Shown here one piece after another: positions 24,861 through 34,344 of a stretch of DNA of 64,000 nt (its first letter is position 1; each line of letters opens with the position of its first letter). A program made the position numbers and the translations under genes. The stretch comes from Pseudomonadota bacterium (GTDB lineage: Bacteria > Pseudomonadota > Gammaproteobacteria > Burkholderiales > Burkholderiaceae_F), in the NCBI GenBank assembly GCA_029778535.1, contig JAKOQB010000005.1:248001-312000 (forward strand). Reading direction: 5' to 3'. The notes below the pieces were generated by a model that was not told where the DNA came from, searched no databases, and saw only the letters and a program-made list of their open reading frames with translations.

Positions 24861-25586
24861 ATGCGTGTGGGTCTGTTCGTGACCTGTCTCGTCGATCTGG
24901 TGCGGCCGGAGATCGGATTTTCGGTACTCAAGCTGCTCGAGCGCGCCGGGTGCTCCGTGCACGTGCCATCGACGCAGACCTGTTGCGGCCAGCCGGGCTA
25001 CAACTCCGGCGACTCGGCGGCGGCACGCGCGCTGGCGGTCAAGGTCCTGCGCGAATTCGAGACCTTCGACTACGTCGTCGTGCCGTCCGGCTCGTGCGGC
25101 GCGATGATGAAGGTGGATTACGTCGATCTCTTCGCGGACGATCCGGATCTGAAACCGCGCTTCGATGCGCTGTCGGCAAAGACGTTCGAACTGACCGACT
25201 TTCTCGTCAACGTCATGCGGCTCGAGTCGATCGACTCCGGCTTTGCCGGCTCGGTCACGTATCACGACTCCTGCAGTGGATTGCGCTATCTCGGCGTCAG
25301 ATCGCAGCCGCGTGCGCTGCTGGCCAAGGTGCCCGGCGCGCGTCTGACCGAGATGAAGGACTGCGAACAGTGCTGCGGCTTCGGCGGAACGTTTGCGCTG
25401 AAGTACGGCGACATCTCGGCGGCGATCGTCGACGACAAGTGCCGCAACATCCGCGCCACCGGTGCCGATGCGGTCGCGCTCGGCGATCTCGGCTGCATGC
25501 TGAACATCGAAGGGCGGCTGCGGCGCATCGGCGACGAGAAGACGCGCGTGCTGCACATCGCGCAGATCCTGGCGGGAGACGCCTGA
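24861..25586 (+). CDS. lutA: Lactate utilization protein A, (Fe-S)-binding
   Basis: A 241-residue protein of the LutA/YkgE family, part of the LutABC iron-sulfur lactate dehydrogenase complex. Two CCG-type cysteine motifs typical of heterodisulfide-reductase-like proteins are present: TCCGQPGYNSGD near residue 38 and CEQCCGFGGTFALKYGDIS near 170. The N-terminus MRVGLFVTCLVDLVRPEIG is characteristic. The stop codon overlaps the lutB start by one base (TGATG), so the two are translationally coupled. Confidence 0.93.
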   Translation: MRVGLFVTCLVDLVRPEIGFSVLKLLERAGCSVHVPSTQTCCGQPGYNSGDSAAARALAVKVLREFETFDYVVVPSGSCGAMMKVDYVDLFADDPDLKPRFDALSAKTFELTDFLVNVMRLESIDSGFAGSVTYHDSCSGLRYLGVRSQPRALLAKVPGARLTEMKDCEQCCGFGGTFALKYGDISAAIVDDKCRNIRATGADAVALGDLGCMLNIEGRLRRIGDEKTRVLHIAQILAGDA

Positions 25587-26995
25587 TGCAGGTGCAGTCG
25601 ATGCACTTCAAGTCGCGCGCCGCGATGAAGCTCGCCGACGCGCGGCTGCAGAAAAACCTCGCCAACGTGCGCGACAAGTTCACCCGCAAGCGCGCGCTGG
25701 CGATCACGGAGCTGGAGGACTTCGAGGCGATCCGCGCTGCCGCGGTCGAGCGCCGCGACCGTGCGCTCGAGAACCTCGACGCCTGGATCGAGCAGTTCGA
25801 GCGCGCTGCCACCGAGCGCGGCGCCACGGTGCTGTTCGCGCAGTCGCACGCGGAGGCCGCCGACCTGATCGTCGAGATCGCGCGCCGGCACGGCGTGAAG
25901 AAGGTGACGAAATCGAAGTCGATGGTCTCGGAGGAGGTCGGTCTGAACCGGGCGCTCGCCGCCGCCGGCGTGCAGCCGGTCGAGACCGATCTGGGTGAAT
26001 ACATCCTGCAGATCAACGACAACGAATCGCCGTCGCACATCATTGCGCCGGTGATGCACAAGGACAAGGAAGAGATTTCCGAACTTTTCGCCAAGGTGCA
26101 CGCGACGCCGCGCAAGACCGAGATCACGCAGCTGACGGGCGAGGCACGCGCGGTACTGCGCCAGCATTTTCTTTCCGCCGACATGGGCGTGACCGGCGCC
26201 AACTTCCTGATCGCGGAGACGGGATCGGTCGCACTGGTGACCAATGAAGGCAACGAGGGCATGTGCACGATCCTGCCGCGCGTGCATGTCGTGCTCGCCG
26301 GCGTAGAGAAGGTGCTGCCTACGCTCGAGGACCTGGCGACCGTGATGCGGCTGCTGCCACGTTCGGCGACGGGCCAGGCGATCTCGAACTATTTCTCCGT
26401 GCTGACGGGCACGCGCGCCGCGGGCGATGCCGACGGGCCCGAGCACCTGTATTACGTGCTGGTCGACGCCGGCCGCACCGGCCTCATCGGCGGCGAGTTC
26501 CAGGACATGCTTCGCTGCATCCGCTGCGGTGCCTGCATGAACCATTGCCCCGTGTACCAGAAGATCGGCGGGCACGCGTACGGCTGGGTCTATCCGGGGC
26601 CGATGGGCTCGGTGCTCACGCCGAACTATGTCGGTATCGAAAACGCGCTCGATCTGCCGCAGGCGGCCACGCTGTGCGGACAGTGCGAAGTCGTCTGCCC
26701 GGTAAAGATCCCGCTGCCCGGGCTGCTGCGCAAGCTGCGGCAGAAGCAGTACGAGCGCCGGCTGCGGCCTTGGCCCGAGCGCGTGGGGCTCAGCGCGTGG
26801 ACGTTCGTCGCGCGGCGCCCCGCGCTGTATCGGCTCGCTGTGCGCGTCGCGGCGCGTGCACTGCAGTGGATGGGCGGCGAGCAGCGGCGCATCCGCGCAC
26901 TGCCGCTCGCCGGCGGGTGGACCGCACAGCGCGATTTCCCGGCGCCCGGCGGCAAGACGTTCATCGATCTGTATCGCGAGCGTTCGGTGCGCTGA
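25586..26995 (+). CDS. lutB: Lactate utilization protein B, ferredoxin-type
   Basis: A 469-residue iron-sulfur protein of the LutB/YkgF family. The N-terminal LUD domain includes VTKSKSMVSEEVGLNRAL and NFLIAETGSVALVTNEGN. Two four-cysteine ferredoxin motifs lie in CIRCGACMNHCPVYQ near residue 310 and CGQCEVVCPVKIPLPG near 365. With LutA and LutC it oxidises L-lactate to pyruvate. The usual lutC gene does not follow: the next gene, thpR, runs in the opposite direction and overlaps the lutB 3' end by 35 bases. Confidence 0.93.
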   Translation: MQVQSMHFKSRAAMKLADARLQKNLANVRDKFTRKRALAITELEDFEAIRAAAVERRDRALENLDAWIEQFERAATERGATVLFAQSHAEAADLIVEIARRHGVKKVTKSKSMVSEEVGLNRALAAAGVQPVETDLGEYILQINDNESPSHIIAPVMHKDKEEISELFAKVHATPRKTEITQLTGEARAVLRQHFLSADMGVTGANFLIAETGSVALVTNEGNEGMCTILPRVHVVLAGVEKVLPTLEDLATVMRLLPRSATGQAISNYFSVLTGTRAAGDADGPEHLYYVLVDAGRTGLIGGEFQDMLRCIRCGACMNHCPVYQKIGGHAYGWVYPGPMGSVLTPNYVGIENALDLPQAATLCGQCEVVCPVKIPLPGLLRKLRQKQYERRLRPWPERVGLSAWTFVARRPALYRLAVRVAARALQWMGGEQRRIRALPLAGGWTAQRDFPAPGGKTFIDLYRERSVR

Positions 26996-27512
26996 TCGAG
27001 GCGTTCGGTTCAAGCGCGACGTAGCGCGTTCCGTCCGTCTCGTGCGTCGAATACAGCAGCGCCGGTGGCTGCATCAACCATTCGATCGCCGGCTCGATCA
27101 GCTGCGCCGTACCCGCGGCCGACCGCGGCAGGTTGCGCAACAGAGTCGCGTGCGGCGCGAACGGCTTGCGGTCGTAGCGGACCTGCAGCTCGTCGAGCAG
27201 GGTCCGGACCGCGGCGGCGACCGAGCCGAGCTGCGGGTCGTCACCGCTGCCGGCCCAGAGGACGCGCGCCCGCTCGAACGCGCCGACGCGATCGACGTGC
27301 CAGACGCCGGAGTGCCATGGCCGTTGCGCGAGGTGCCGCGCGACCTGCCGCGCACGATCGTCTTCCAGGTCACCGATGAACGCCAGCGTCAGGTGCAGGT
27401 TGGCCCGCCGCATGCGGCGCGCGGAGGGAAAGCGCCGCTGCCAGTGGCGCGCCAGTTCGTCGAGCCGATTGCGCGTGGCCTCGTCCGGCCAGAGTGCGAC
27501 GAAGCAGCGCAT
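26961..27512 (-). CDS. thpR: RNA 2',3'-cyclic phosphodiesterase
   Basis: A 183-residue 2H-phosphoesterase (LigT/ThpR family). Both catalytic HxT motifs are present: H40-L-T in NLHLTLAFIGDL and a second in FAPHATLLRN near residue 127. These enzymes hydrolyse 2',3'-cyclic phosphate ends of RNA, and E. coli LigT also ligates tRNA halves in vitro. ATG at 27512 (MRCFVALWPDEAT) matches the family N-terminus; the longer frame upstream overlaps pyrD. It lies 16 bases after pyrD on the same strand and overlaps lutB convergently. Confidence 0.9.
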   Translation of the reverse strand: MRCFVALWPDEATRNRLDELARHWQRRFPSARRMRRANLHLTLAFIGDLEDDRARQVARHLAQRPWHSGVWHVDRVGAFERARVLWAGSGDDPQLGSVAAAVRTLLDELQVRYDRKPFAPHATLLRNLPRSAAGTAQLIEPAIEWLMQPPALLYSTHETDGTRYVALEPNASISAPNARDTDR

Positions 27513-27528
27513 CGACCGCGGCTTGCGT

Positions 27529-28608
27529 TCAGGCCGTGCGCGCGGCGGGTTGCAGCGCGCGCTCGCGGTACGCCAGTACGGCACGTCGACAGGCGCCGAC
27601 CAGCGCCGGGCCATGGTAGATCAGGCCGGTGTAGATCTGCACGAGGCTTGCGCCGGCCTTGATCTTCTCGACCGCGTCGGCGCCGCGCGTCACGCCGCCG
27701 ACCGCGATGATCGGCAGGCGCCCGCCCAGGTGGTCGGCGAGCAAGCGCACGACCTCGGTAGAGCGCGCGAACAGCGGTGCGCCGGACAGCCCGCCCGCTT
27801 CGCCGGCGTGCGGCAGGCCCTGCACGCCGGTGCGCGCGGTCGTCGTGTTGGTCGCGATGATCGCGTCGATGCCGTGCGCGACCAGCGCGTCGGCGACGCG
27901 CGGCAGATCGGCGTCGTCCAGATCGGGTGCGATCTTGACCGCGATCGGAATGCGCGCGCCGTGCTCATCGGCAAGTCGCGCGCGCGCGGCTGCGAGCCCG
28001 AGCAGCAGGCGCTCCAGTTCCGTGCCGCCCTGCAACGAGCGCAGGTTCTTCGTGTTGGGCGACGAGATATTGATCGCCACGTAGCCGCGCCGCGCGACCA
28101 GCAGCGGGTACACGCGGTGAAGTCCGAACACGTAGTCGTCGAGCGCGCGCTCGATCGGCGTGTCGGCGTTCTTGCCGAGGTTAAGCCCGAGCACGACCCG
28201 GTTTGCCGACGCGCGGCCGCTCTCGGTCACGTTGGCGACGAAGCGGTCGAGCCCCACGCTGTTGAATCCGAACCGGTTGATCAGCGCCTCGGCCGCGGGC
28301 AGGCGAAACAGCCGCGGCTTCGGATTGCCGGGCTGCGGGCGCGGCGTCACCGTTCCGACTTCGACGAAGCCGAACCCGAGGCGCGCGAGCGCGTCGATGT
28401 GCGCGCCGTTCTTGTCGAGCCCCGCGGCCAAGCCGATCGGATTGGGAAACGTGAGTCCCATCGCGTCGACCGGATCGTCGGCGACGCGCGGCGACAGGCA
28501 TCGCGTCAGGCCGACCGCATGCGCGCGCCGCAGGTTCGCGAACGCGAGTTCGTGCGCGGCCTCCGGATCGAGCGCGAAGAACAGAGGGCGTGCGAGTTCA
28601 TACAGCAC
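27529..28608 (-). CDS. pyrD: Dihydroorotate dehydrogenase (quinone), class 2
   Basis: A 359-residue class 2 enzyme that oxidises dihydroorotate to orotate at the membrane, passing electrons to quinone, in pyrimidine synthesis. The N-terminal helical extension ([20 protein letters not shown]) that binds the membrane is present, followed by [21 protein letters not shown], the catalytic-serine segment [15 protein letters not shown] near residue 175, and the FMN-phosphate site [16 protein letters not shown]. It starts 10 bases after the stop of bpt on the same strand, in a compact nudix-aat-bpt-pyrD-thpR run. Confidence 0.97.
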   Translation of the reverse strand: MLYELARPLFFALDPEAAHELAFANLRRAHAVGLTRCLSPRVADDPVDAMGLTFPNPIGLAAGLDKNGAHIDALARLGFGFVEVGTVTPRPQPGNPKPRLFRLPAAEALINRFGFNSVGLDRFVANVTESGRASANRVVLGLNLGKNADTPIERALDDYVFGLHRVYPLLVARRGYVAINISSPNTKNLRSLQGGTELERLLLGLAAARARLADEHGARIPIAVKIAPDLDDADLPRVADALVAHGIDAIIATNTTTARTGVQGLPHAGEAGGLSGAPLFARSTEVVRLLADHLGGRLPIIAVGGVTRGADAVEKIKAGASLVQIYTGLIYHGPALVGACRRAVLAYRERALQPAARTA

Positions 28609-28617
28609 GCGCCGACC

Positions 28618-29397
28618 CTACGGTTGCGTGTCGCGCCCCGCGCGCGATCGTGGCCGCGGCACCCAGCGCCCCTGCAGTAGCATCTCGGTCGGTTCAAAGT
28701 TGGCCTTGTAGGCCATCTTGGTACTCGCCTCGATCCAGTAGCCCAGGTACAGATAGGGCAGGCCGAGCTGCCGGCACTGCTCGATCTGCCACAGCACGTT
28801 GAAGGTGCCGAAGCTGGCGCGCGCGATATCCGGATCGAAGAACGTGTACACCGACGACAGGCCGTCGTTCAGGATGTCGATGATCGACACCAGCCGCAGC
28901 GGGCCGCGCGTGTTCGGATCGTTGCCCGGCGTCGGCTCGCGGAACTCGACCAGTCGCGTGTTGACCTTGCTCTGCAGAAGGAACTGCGAATATTGCTCGC
29001 GGCTGTCGTTGTCCATCCCGCCGCCCGCATGGCGCGTGGCCTGGTAGCGCAGGTAAAGCTCGTAATGCTCCGGGTCGAATGCGAGTCCGACCACGCGCGC
29101 GACCAGATGTCGATGCGCGCGCCAGGCCCGCCGCTGGCTGCGGCTGGGTTCGAACCGGGCTACCGGAATCCGGACCGGAACGCAGGCGCGACAGCCGTCG
29201 CAATGCGGGCGGTAGGTGAAGATTCCGCTGCGGCGGAATCCCATCCGCACCAGTTCGCTGTAGACATCGGCGTTGATCAGGTGCGCGGGCGTGGCCACCT
29301 GCGAGCGCGCCTGCCGGTCCTCGAGATAGCTGCACGGATACGGCGCCGTCGCGTAGAACTGCAGCGCCGAGAAGGGCAGTTCCTTGAGGTTCGCCAC
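28618..29397 (-). CDS. bpt: Aspartate/glutamate leucyltransferase (Bpt/Ate)
   Basis: A 259-residue aminoacyl-tRNA-protein transferase that adds leucine from Leu-tRNA to proteins with N-terminal Asp or Glu, marking them for ClpAP degradation. The N-terminal CxxC-like core PCSYL and [20 protein letters not shown], and the later GSSVYTFFD-type and [17 protein letters not shown] motifs, are typical. It starts at GTG 29397 with GGAG in front, one base after the aat stop. Together with aat it forms the N-degron pathway pair. Confidence 0.95.
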   Translation of the reverse strand: MANLKELPFSALQFYATAPYPCSYLEDRQARSQVATPAHLINADVYSELVRMGFRRSGIFTYRPHCDGCRACVPVRIPVARFEPSRSQRRAWRAHRHLVARVVGLAFDPEHYELYLRYQATRHAGGGMDNDSREQYSQFLLQSKVNTRLVEFREPTPGNDPNTRGPLRLVSIIDILNDGLSSVYTFFDPDIARASFGTFNVLWQIEQCRQLGLPYLYLGYWIEASTKMAYKANFEPTEMLLQGRWVPRPRSRAGRDTQP

Positions 29398-29398
29398 G

Positions 29399-30124
29399 CT
29401 ACTCCGTCAGCAGCAGGTCATTGATCGGGCGGCCGACGTACCGCGGCCAGTCCATCGACGGTGCCTCGACCGCCCGCGCCACCAGCGCGCAGAATTCCGC
29501 TCTGGAAATCTCGCGCGCTCCGAGCGAAGCGAGGTGCGAAGTTTTCTGCTGGCAGTCTATCACCGGCCCTCCCTCGCGACGCAGCAGCGCCACGAGAGCA
29601 ACGAGCGCGATCTTCGACGCGTCCGCCTGCCGGCTGAACATCGATTCGCCGTAGAACATGCGACCGAGCGCCACGCCGTACAACCCGCCGACGCAGTCGC
29701 CGTTCGACCATAGCTCCACCGAATGCGCCAGCCCGCGCCGATGCAGCCCGGAATACGACGCGACCATGTCCTCGGTGATCCAGGTTCCGTCCTGGTCGCG
29801 GCGCGGCCGCGCACAGGCGTGCATCGTGCCGACGAAATCGCGATCGACGGCGACCTGCAATGCGGTGTCGCGCGCGACCGCGCGCGCGCGCTTGCGCAGC
29901 GAACGACTGATGCGCAACTCATCGGTAAACAGAACCATGCGCGGATCGGGCGACCACCACAACACCGGCTCGCCCTCCGAGTACCAGGGGAAGATGCCGC
30001 GCCGATAGGCATCAAGCAGCCGCGCCTCGGTCACGGTGGCCGTTGCGGCCAGCAGCCCATTGGGTGACGCGAGCGCGCGCTCGACCGGAGGGAACGGGTC
30101 GCCCGGTTCGAGCCAGGGAATCAT
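29399..30124 (-). CDS. aat: Leucyl/phenylalanyl-tRNA-protein transferase
   Basis: A 241-residue enzyme that adds Leu or Phe to proteins with N-terminal Arg or Lys. Family landmarks are [13 protein letters not shown] at the N-terminus, [27 protein letters not shown]-type core near 40-66 (FPWYSEG then WWSPDPR), GLAHSVELW and [20 protein letters not shown] at 30124 overlaps the stop of the upstream nudix gene (ATGA). aat and bpt side by side supply both arms of the bacterial N-degron pathway. Confidence 0.96.
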   Translation of the reverse strand: MIPWLEPGDPFPPVERALASPNGLLAATATVTEARLLDAYRRGIFPWYSEGEPVLWWSPDPRMVLFTDELRISRSLRKRARAVARDTALQVAVDRDFVGTMHACARPRRDQDGTWITEDMVASYSGLHRRGLAHSVELWSNGDCVGGLYGVALGRMFYGESMFSRQADASKIALVALVALLRREGGPVIDCQQKTSHLASLGAREISRAEFCALVARAVEAPSMDWPRYVGRPINDLLLTE

Positions 30125-30696
30125 CGCCCCGTGTCTTTCGGCGCGGATGGCGGCGGCACGGCCTGGATATGAACCCCGAAAGCGCCGCGCGCCCGGTCCG
30201 CGAAAAACAGCCTGAGCGTCATTGAGACGGTGCGGAACGCAAGCTCGTCCCACGGGATCGCGGTTTCCTCGAACAGCATGACTTCGAGGCTTTCCGATCC
30301 GGGCGCGAAATCGAGGTCGAGCAGCTGCGCGCGAAAAAAGATATGCACCTGCTCGACGTGCGGCACGTCGAGGATCGAGAAAAGCGGGCCCACCTCGATG
30401 CGCGCGCCGGCCTCCTCGATCGTCTCGCGCTGAGCGCCGCCGGCCGTGGTCTCGCCGACCTCCATGAAGCCCGCCGGCAGCGTCCACTTGCCATAACGAG
30501 GGTCGATCGCGCGCCGGCAGAGCAGGATCCGGTCCTCCCAAAGCGGGATCGTTCCGACCACCGGGCGCGGATTGACGTAGTGGATCGCGCCGCATCGATC
30601 GCAGCAGTCGCGCTCGCGGTTGTCTCCCGAAGGCACGCGACGCACGATCGGCGCACCGCAGTGTGCACAGAAGCGGGCGGCGTTGCGCGTATACAC
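30121..30696 (-). CDS. NUDIX hydrolase with N-terminal zinc ribbon
   Basis: A 191-residue protein. A four-cysteine zinc ribbon (CAHCG near 10-14 and CCDRCG near 31-36) precedes the NUDIX fold with an intact box G-x5-E-x7-REUxEExG in [20 protein letters not shown] (about 76-95). This layout is seen in NudC-like/ADP-ribose or NADH pyrophosphatases, but the protein is short for NudC, so substrate is open. It heads the aat-bpt-pyrD run, overlapping aat by four bases. Confidence 0.88.
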   Translation of the reverse strand: MYTRNAARFCAHCGAPIVRRVPSGDNRERDCCDRCGAIHYVNPRPVVGTIPLWEDRILLCRRAIDPRYGKWTLPAGFMEVGETTAGGAQRETIEEAGARIEVGPLFSILDVPHVEQVHIFFRAQLLDLDFAPGSESLEVMLFEETAIPWDELAFRTVSMTLRLFFADRARGAFGVHIQAVPPPSAPKDTGR

Positions 30697-30767
30697 GCAG
30701 CCAGTCTAGCAACGAGCCGCATTGCCGATCGCACGGGCAATTGCCGCGGCGATCGAGCGCGCTGAGG

Positions 30768-30773
30768 TATACT
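30768..30773 (+). promoter_or_regulatory. -10 box of the initiator tRNA gene
   Basis: TATACT, five of six to consensus, ends 12 bases before the mature tRNA 5' end and is followed by the GC-rich stretch GCGTGCC, a discriminator type common at stringently controlled stable-RNA promoters. The -35 region is poor: TTGCCG at 30741-30746 is spaced 21 bases away. Confidence 0.5.
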
Positions 30774-30785
30774 GCGTGCCTCTGA

Positions 30786-30862
30786 CGCGGGGTGGAGCAG
30801 TCTGGCAGCTCGTCGGGCTCATAACCCGAAGGTCGAAGGTTCAAATCCTTCCCCCGCAACCA
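30786..30862 (+). tRNA. Initiator tRNA-fMet (CAT)
   Basis: A 77-base tRNA with encoded CCA. The acceptor stem has the unpaired C1 against A72 that marks bacterial initiator tRNA, and the anticodon stem has the three consecutive G-C pairs (GGG before and CCC after the loop CTCATAA) also specific to initiators. Anticodon CAT is at 30820-30822; the T-loop reads GGTTCAAATCC. An intrinsic terminator follows after seven bases. Confidence 0.98.
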
Positions 30863-30869
30863 ACTCTTC

Positions 30870-30899
30870 AAGGGCTTCCTTCGGAAGCCCTTCTTGTTT
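30870..30899 (+). terminator. Intrinsic terminator of the initiator tRNA gene
   Basis: AAGGGCTTCC (30870-30879) and GGAAGCCCTT (30883-30892) form a perfect ten-base stem, closing a C-TTC-G loop, followed by the T-rich CTTGTTT. It separates the tRNA from the polysaccharide locus. Confidence 0.85.
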
Positions 30900-31042
30900 C
30901 CGGCTGCGCCATCGCGCCGCGTGAAAAATCGGCAGATGTTGCGGGACTTTTCCAATAAGCTGTCCGAGTATCGGGGCAGGAGCGCCTTCGACGTTTCTGA
31001 CCCACTTGCCCCCAACCGCGTGTACTAGACTGGCCAAAAGGC

Positions 31043-31071
31043 GTGACGGGGCGCTGTTTTCCCTTTGTAAT
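31043..31071 (+). promoter_or_regulatory. Weak candidate promoter of the polysaccharide locus
   Basis: GTGACG (31043-31048, four of six) and TGTAAT (31066-31071, five of six) are spaced 17 bases, with transcription starting just in front of the GGAGGAG ribosome-binding site. The rest of the 190-base gap after the tRNA terminator shows no clear sigma-54 -24/-12 element, although XrtA loci elsewhere are often under PrsK/PrsR and sigma-54 control. Confidence 0.3.
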
Positions 31072-31090
31072 CAGTCATTTCGGAGGAGCT

Positions 31091-31723
31091 ATGAGGGGCC
31101 GCGGCAGTTGGTTCAAGCGTGCGATATCAGTGCTCTTTGTGACGTGCGTCGCCGTCGTTGCCGCAGGTTGCAGTTCCACCGGCAGTTACCCGCCGGCGCC
31201 GCTGAAGGCCGCGACTCCGGACTACCGATATCTGATCGGTCCGCTGGACACGGTGAACATCATCGTCTGGCGCAACCCCGAGTTGTCGATGAGCGTTCCG
31301 GTCCGGCCCGACGGGCGCATCACCACGCCGCTCGTCGACGATCTCCCGGCGCTCGGCCGCAGCCCGTCGGATCTGGCGCGCGAAATCGAGAAGGCACTGG
31401 CGAAGGTGATCCGCGACCCGGTTGTCACCGTGATCGTCACCGGATTCCAGGGGCCGTTCGAGGAACAGATCCGGATCGTCGGCGAGGCCGCGAAACCGCA
31501 GGCGATTCCCTATCGCCAGAACATGACATTGCTCGACGTGATGATCGTCGTCGGCGGGCTAACCGATTTCGCGGACGGCAACAGCGCGGTGCTGGTGCGC
31601 GGCAAGGAAGGCGGCAAGCAGTACACGGTTCGGCTGAAGGACCTGCTCAAGCGGGGCGACATCACGGCCAACGTCGACGTCAAGCCGGGCGATGTCTTGA
31701 TCATCCCGCAGAGCTGGTTCTGA
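31091..31723 (+). CDS. XrtA-associated polysaccharide export lipoprotein (Wza-like)
   Basis: A 210-residue outer-membrane polysaccharide export protein (TIGR03027 type). The lipoprotein signal ends VAAGC with lipid-modified Cys27. A Poly_export domain follows (YLIGPLDTVNIIVWRNPELS, VRPDGRITTPLVDDL) and then a SLBB domain (IRIVGEAAKPQAIPYRQNMT, VKPGDVLIIP). It forms the outer-membrane channel through which the polymer leaves. ATG 31091 has a strong GGAGGAG; it is the first gene of the long plus-strand XrtA locus. No initiating sugar transferase precedes it. Confidence 0.92.
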   Translation: MRGRGSWFKRAISVLFVTCVAVVAAGCSSTGSYPPAPLKAATPDYRYLIGPLDTVNIIVWRNPELSMSVPVRPDGRITTPLVDDLPALGRSPSDLAREIEKALAKVIRDPVVTVIVTGFQGPFEEQIRIVGEAAKPQAIPYRQNMTLLDVMIVVGGLTDFADGNSAVLVRGKEGGKQYTVRLKDLLKRGDITANVDVKPGDVLIIPQSWF

Positions 31724-31782
31724 TTTGACTGCGGCGCGAGACGCGGCTGACACGCACGCGATGGAAAGGTTCGAGCTTCGGT

Positions 31783-33348
31783 ATGGATGAGTTGCTCAGG
31801 CAGGCGGTGACGATCCTGCGCGGCATGTGGCACCGCCGCTGGATCGGGCTGGGGGTCGCGTGGATTGTGGGGATCGTCGGTGCGGTGGTCTTGTTACGCA
31901 TCCCGGAGAAGTACGAGGCGACCGCTCGCGTCTACGTCGACACCCAATCGGTGCTGAAGCCGCTGATGCAAGGCTTGGCCGTTCAACCGAACGTGGATCA
32001 GCAAGTCGGGATGCTCGCGCGCACGTTGATCAGCCGGCCGAACCTCGAAAGGCTCATGCGTAGTTCCGATCTCGACTTGGCGGCCTCGACGCCGAGGGAA
32101 CGGGATCGCGTCATCGATGGTTTGGCCCAGGAAATTCGACTTGCGAGCGACGGGCGCGGAGACAATCTCTACATCATTTCGTATCGCGATTCCCAGCCGG
32201 AGCGCGCGAAGCGAGTTGTCCAGAACCTCGTTTCGATGTTTGTCGAGTCCGGTCTGGGCCACAAGCGCCGTGATACCGAGTCCGCGCGCAGGTTCATCGA
32301 GGATCAGATCAAGGGATACGAAAAGAAGCTCGAAGAGGCCGAAAACCGGCTCAAGGAGTTTCGCCTAAAGAATCTTTCCGTGGTCGGCAACACCGGGCAG
32401 GACTATGTCGGTCGGATGACCGCACTGAATGATGAACTCGCGAAGGTGCGTCTCGAACTGCGAGCCGCTGAGGAATCGCGCGACGCGCTGAAGCGCGAAG
32501 TCGCGGGCGAGGAGCCGGTGCTACTGCCCGAAACCCCGGTCGCGGGCGGTCCGTCGGTCGTGCCGGAAATCGACGCCCGAATCGAGGCCCAGAAGCGCCA
32601 GCTGGACGATATGCTGCGGCGCTACACCGAGATGCACCCCGATGTCCAAAGTGCGCGCCGACTTATTGCGCAGCTGGAAGATCAGAAGAAACACGAGCTC
32701 GAGGCGATCCGCAAGGCGGCCGCCGCGCGCTCGACGAATCGCGTCTCGACCTCGACCAATCCGGTGTTTCAGCAATTGAAGGTCGCGCTGGCCGAGGCCG
32801 AGGCCAATGTGGCGTCTCTGCGGGCCCGCGTCAACGAACTGTCGTCGCGCGCCGAGCAGCTCCGTGCTGCCGCGGCGCGTGTGCCTCAAGTCGAGACCGA
32901 GATGGCGCAGATGAACCGGGATTACGAAGTCCTGCGCAAGAACTACGAACAGCTTGTCGTTCGCCGGGAGTCGGCATCGATGTCGGAGGACGTCGATGCC
33001 ACCGCCCAGATCGGCGAGTTCCGTTTGATCGACCCGCCCCGCGTGTCCGACAAAGCCGTTTTCCCGAATAGGTTGGCCTTGGTGCCGCTGACGCTGGCGA
33101 TCGCGATCGGCGCGGGGATTTTCGCGAGCTTCGCTGCATCGCAGATCGTGCCCACCGTCCAGGACGGCCGCGTGCTGAGGGCAATTGCCAACCGGCCGGT
33201 TCTTGGAAGCGTGTCGTTGTTGGTGACCGATGCCGATGTGCGTCGAGGCCACGTATTGAACACCGCCTTCGGCAGCGGCGTTGCAATGCTGATGCTCGTT
33301 TACGGAGCCTGGGTCGCCTGGATCTCCTGGTTGAACGTCAGAGTCTGA
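31783..33348 (+). CDS. XrtA-associated chain length determinant protein (Wzz-like)
   Basis: A 521-residue inner-membrane co-polymerase (TIGR03007 type). An N-terminal transmembrane helix (about 22-43) is followed by the Wzz domain (YEATARVYVDTQSVLKPLM), a long periplasmic coiled coil (about 170-400, with many KKLEEAENRLKEF-like heptads), a GNVR-like segment, and two C-terminal hydrophobic segments near 430-455 and 500-520. It controls polymer length and forms a bridge to the outer-membrane exporter. The tyrosine kinase partner follows nine bases later. Confidence 0.93.
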   Translation: MDELLRQAVTILRGMWHRRWIGLGVAWIVGIVGAVVLLRIPEKYEATARVYVDTQSVLKPLMQGLAVQPNVDQQVGMLARTLISRPNLERLMRSSDLDLAASTPRERDRVIDGLAQEIRLASDGRGDNLYIISYRDSQPERAKRVVQNLVSMFVESGLGHKRRDTESARRFIEDQIKGYEKKLEEAENRLKEFRLKNLSVVGNTGQDYVGRMTALNDELAKVRLELRAAEESRDALKREVAGEEPVLLPETPVAGGPSVVPEIDARIEAQKRQLDDMLRRYTEMHPDVQSARRLIAQLEDQKKHELEAIRKAAAARSTNRVSTSTNPVFQQLKVALAEAEANVASLRARVNELSSRAEQLRAAAARVPQVETEMAQMNRDYEVLRKNYEQLVVRRESASMSEDVDATAQIGEFRLIDPPRVSDKAVFPNRLALVPLTLAIAIGAGIFASFAASQIVPTVQDGRVLRAIANRPVLGSVSLLVTDADVRRGHVLNTAFGSGVAMLMLVYGAWVAWISWLNVRV

Positions 33349-33357
33349 GGATCATTC

Positions 33358-34305
33358 GTGGGAATCATCGAACAGGCTGCGAGACGACTCGAAGAGCTGC
33401 GTCGCGCGGGAATCGAGTCGGCTCCGCTTGGCGCTCCGGCACCGCGCGGAGTCGACGCGAGCGAGATTCGTACGCCGGAGCGGCTGATGCAGGCCCGCCA
33501 GGCCGACCAGGAGGCGTCGAGTGTAAAGACGTCGGTGCTCGACGTATCCGCTCCTGCCGTCACGGCGCGGCGATCGAGGGAGGTCTCGCTGGATCTTGCA
33601 CGCCTGGCGGCCGCCGGGTTCGTCACGCCGGATGGTGTCCGCACTCGTTTGGCGGACGAGTTCCGTGTCATCAAGCGGCCCTTGCTCGCGAATGTCCAGG
33701 GCCGATCGGCCGCACCGGTGGACCGCGCCAACCTCATCATGGTGACGAGCGCGCTGCCGGGCGAGGGCAAGACGTTCACGAGCATAAACCTGGCATTGAG
33801 CATGGCGATGGAAGTCGACAGCACGGTGCTGCTGGTGGACGCCGACGTTGCGCGGCCGACGGTGCTGGAGCGCCTCGGCCTGCAGGCGCCCAAGGGATTG
33901 CTTGACCTGCTGACATCGCGCGATCTCGACGTGGCCGATGTGCTGTTGCGGACGAACATCGATCGTCTGTCGATACTGCCTGCGGGCCAACCGCATAGCC
34001 GTGCCACTGAACTGCTCGCCAGCGACAGCATGAATCGCCTGCTGGACGATCTGGCGAGCCGTTATCCGGATCGCGTGCTGATCTTCGACGCGCCCCCGCT
34101 GCTTCCGTCGACGGAATCGCGTGTGCTTGCATCGCACATGGGCCAGGTCGTCGTCGTGGTGGAGGCGGATCGGACGTCGCAGGGGGCGCTGACGCAGGCG
34201 ATGGCCACGATCGAAAGCTGTCCGGTCGTGATGACGCTGCTTAACAAGGTGCGCCACTCGAAAGTCGGTTCCTACTACGGCTACTACGGCGCATACGGAA
34301 ACTGA
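33358..34305 (+). CDS. XrtA-associated tyrosine autokinase (CpsD/EpsG-like)
   Basis: A 315-residue bacterial tyrosine kinase (TIGR03018 type) that regulates polysaccharide assembly by autophosphorylation. Walker A is at S131-T139 in TSALPGEGKTFTSIN, Walker A' is VLLVDADVARP near 158-168, and the C-terminal tyrosine cluster SYYGYYGAYGN is the phosphorylated tail. The N-terminal 100 residues are a linker that would contact the chain-length protein encoded just upstream. It starts at GTG 33358. Confidence 0.93.
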   Translation: MGIIEQAARRLEELRRAGIESAPLGAPAPRGVDASEIRTPERLMQARQADQEASSVKTSVLDVSAPAVTARRSREVSLDLARLAAAGFVTPDGVRTRLADEFRVIKRPLLANVQGRSAAPVDRANLIMVTSALPGEGKTFTSINLALSMAMEVDSTVLLVDADVARPTVLERLGLQAPKGLLDLLTSRDLDVADVLLRTNIDRLSILPAGQPHSRATELLASDSMNRLLDDLASRYPDRVLIFDAPPLLPSTESRVLASHMGQVVVVVEADRTSQGALTQAMATIESCPVVMTLLNKVRHSKVGSYYGYYGAYGN

Positions 34306-34344
34306 TGCCAGCGGCGATAGCGTCGCCGGAGCGCTCGACGGGCC

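Noticed and set aside
30896-30920. GG-N10-GC spacing resembling a sigma-54 promoter
   Set aside because: The match to TGGCAC-N5-TTGC is poor and it overlaps the tail of the tRNA terminator.
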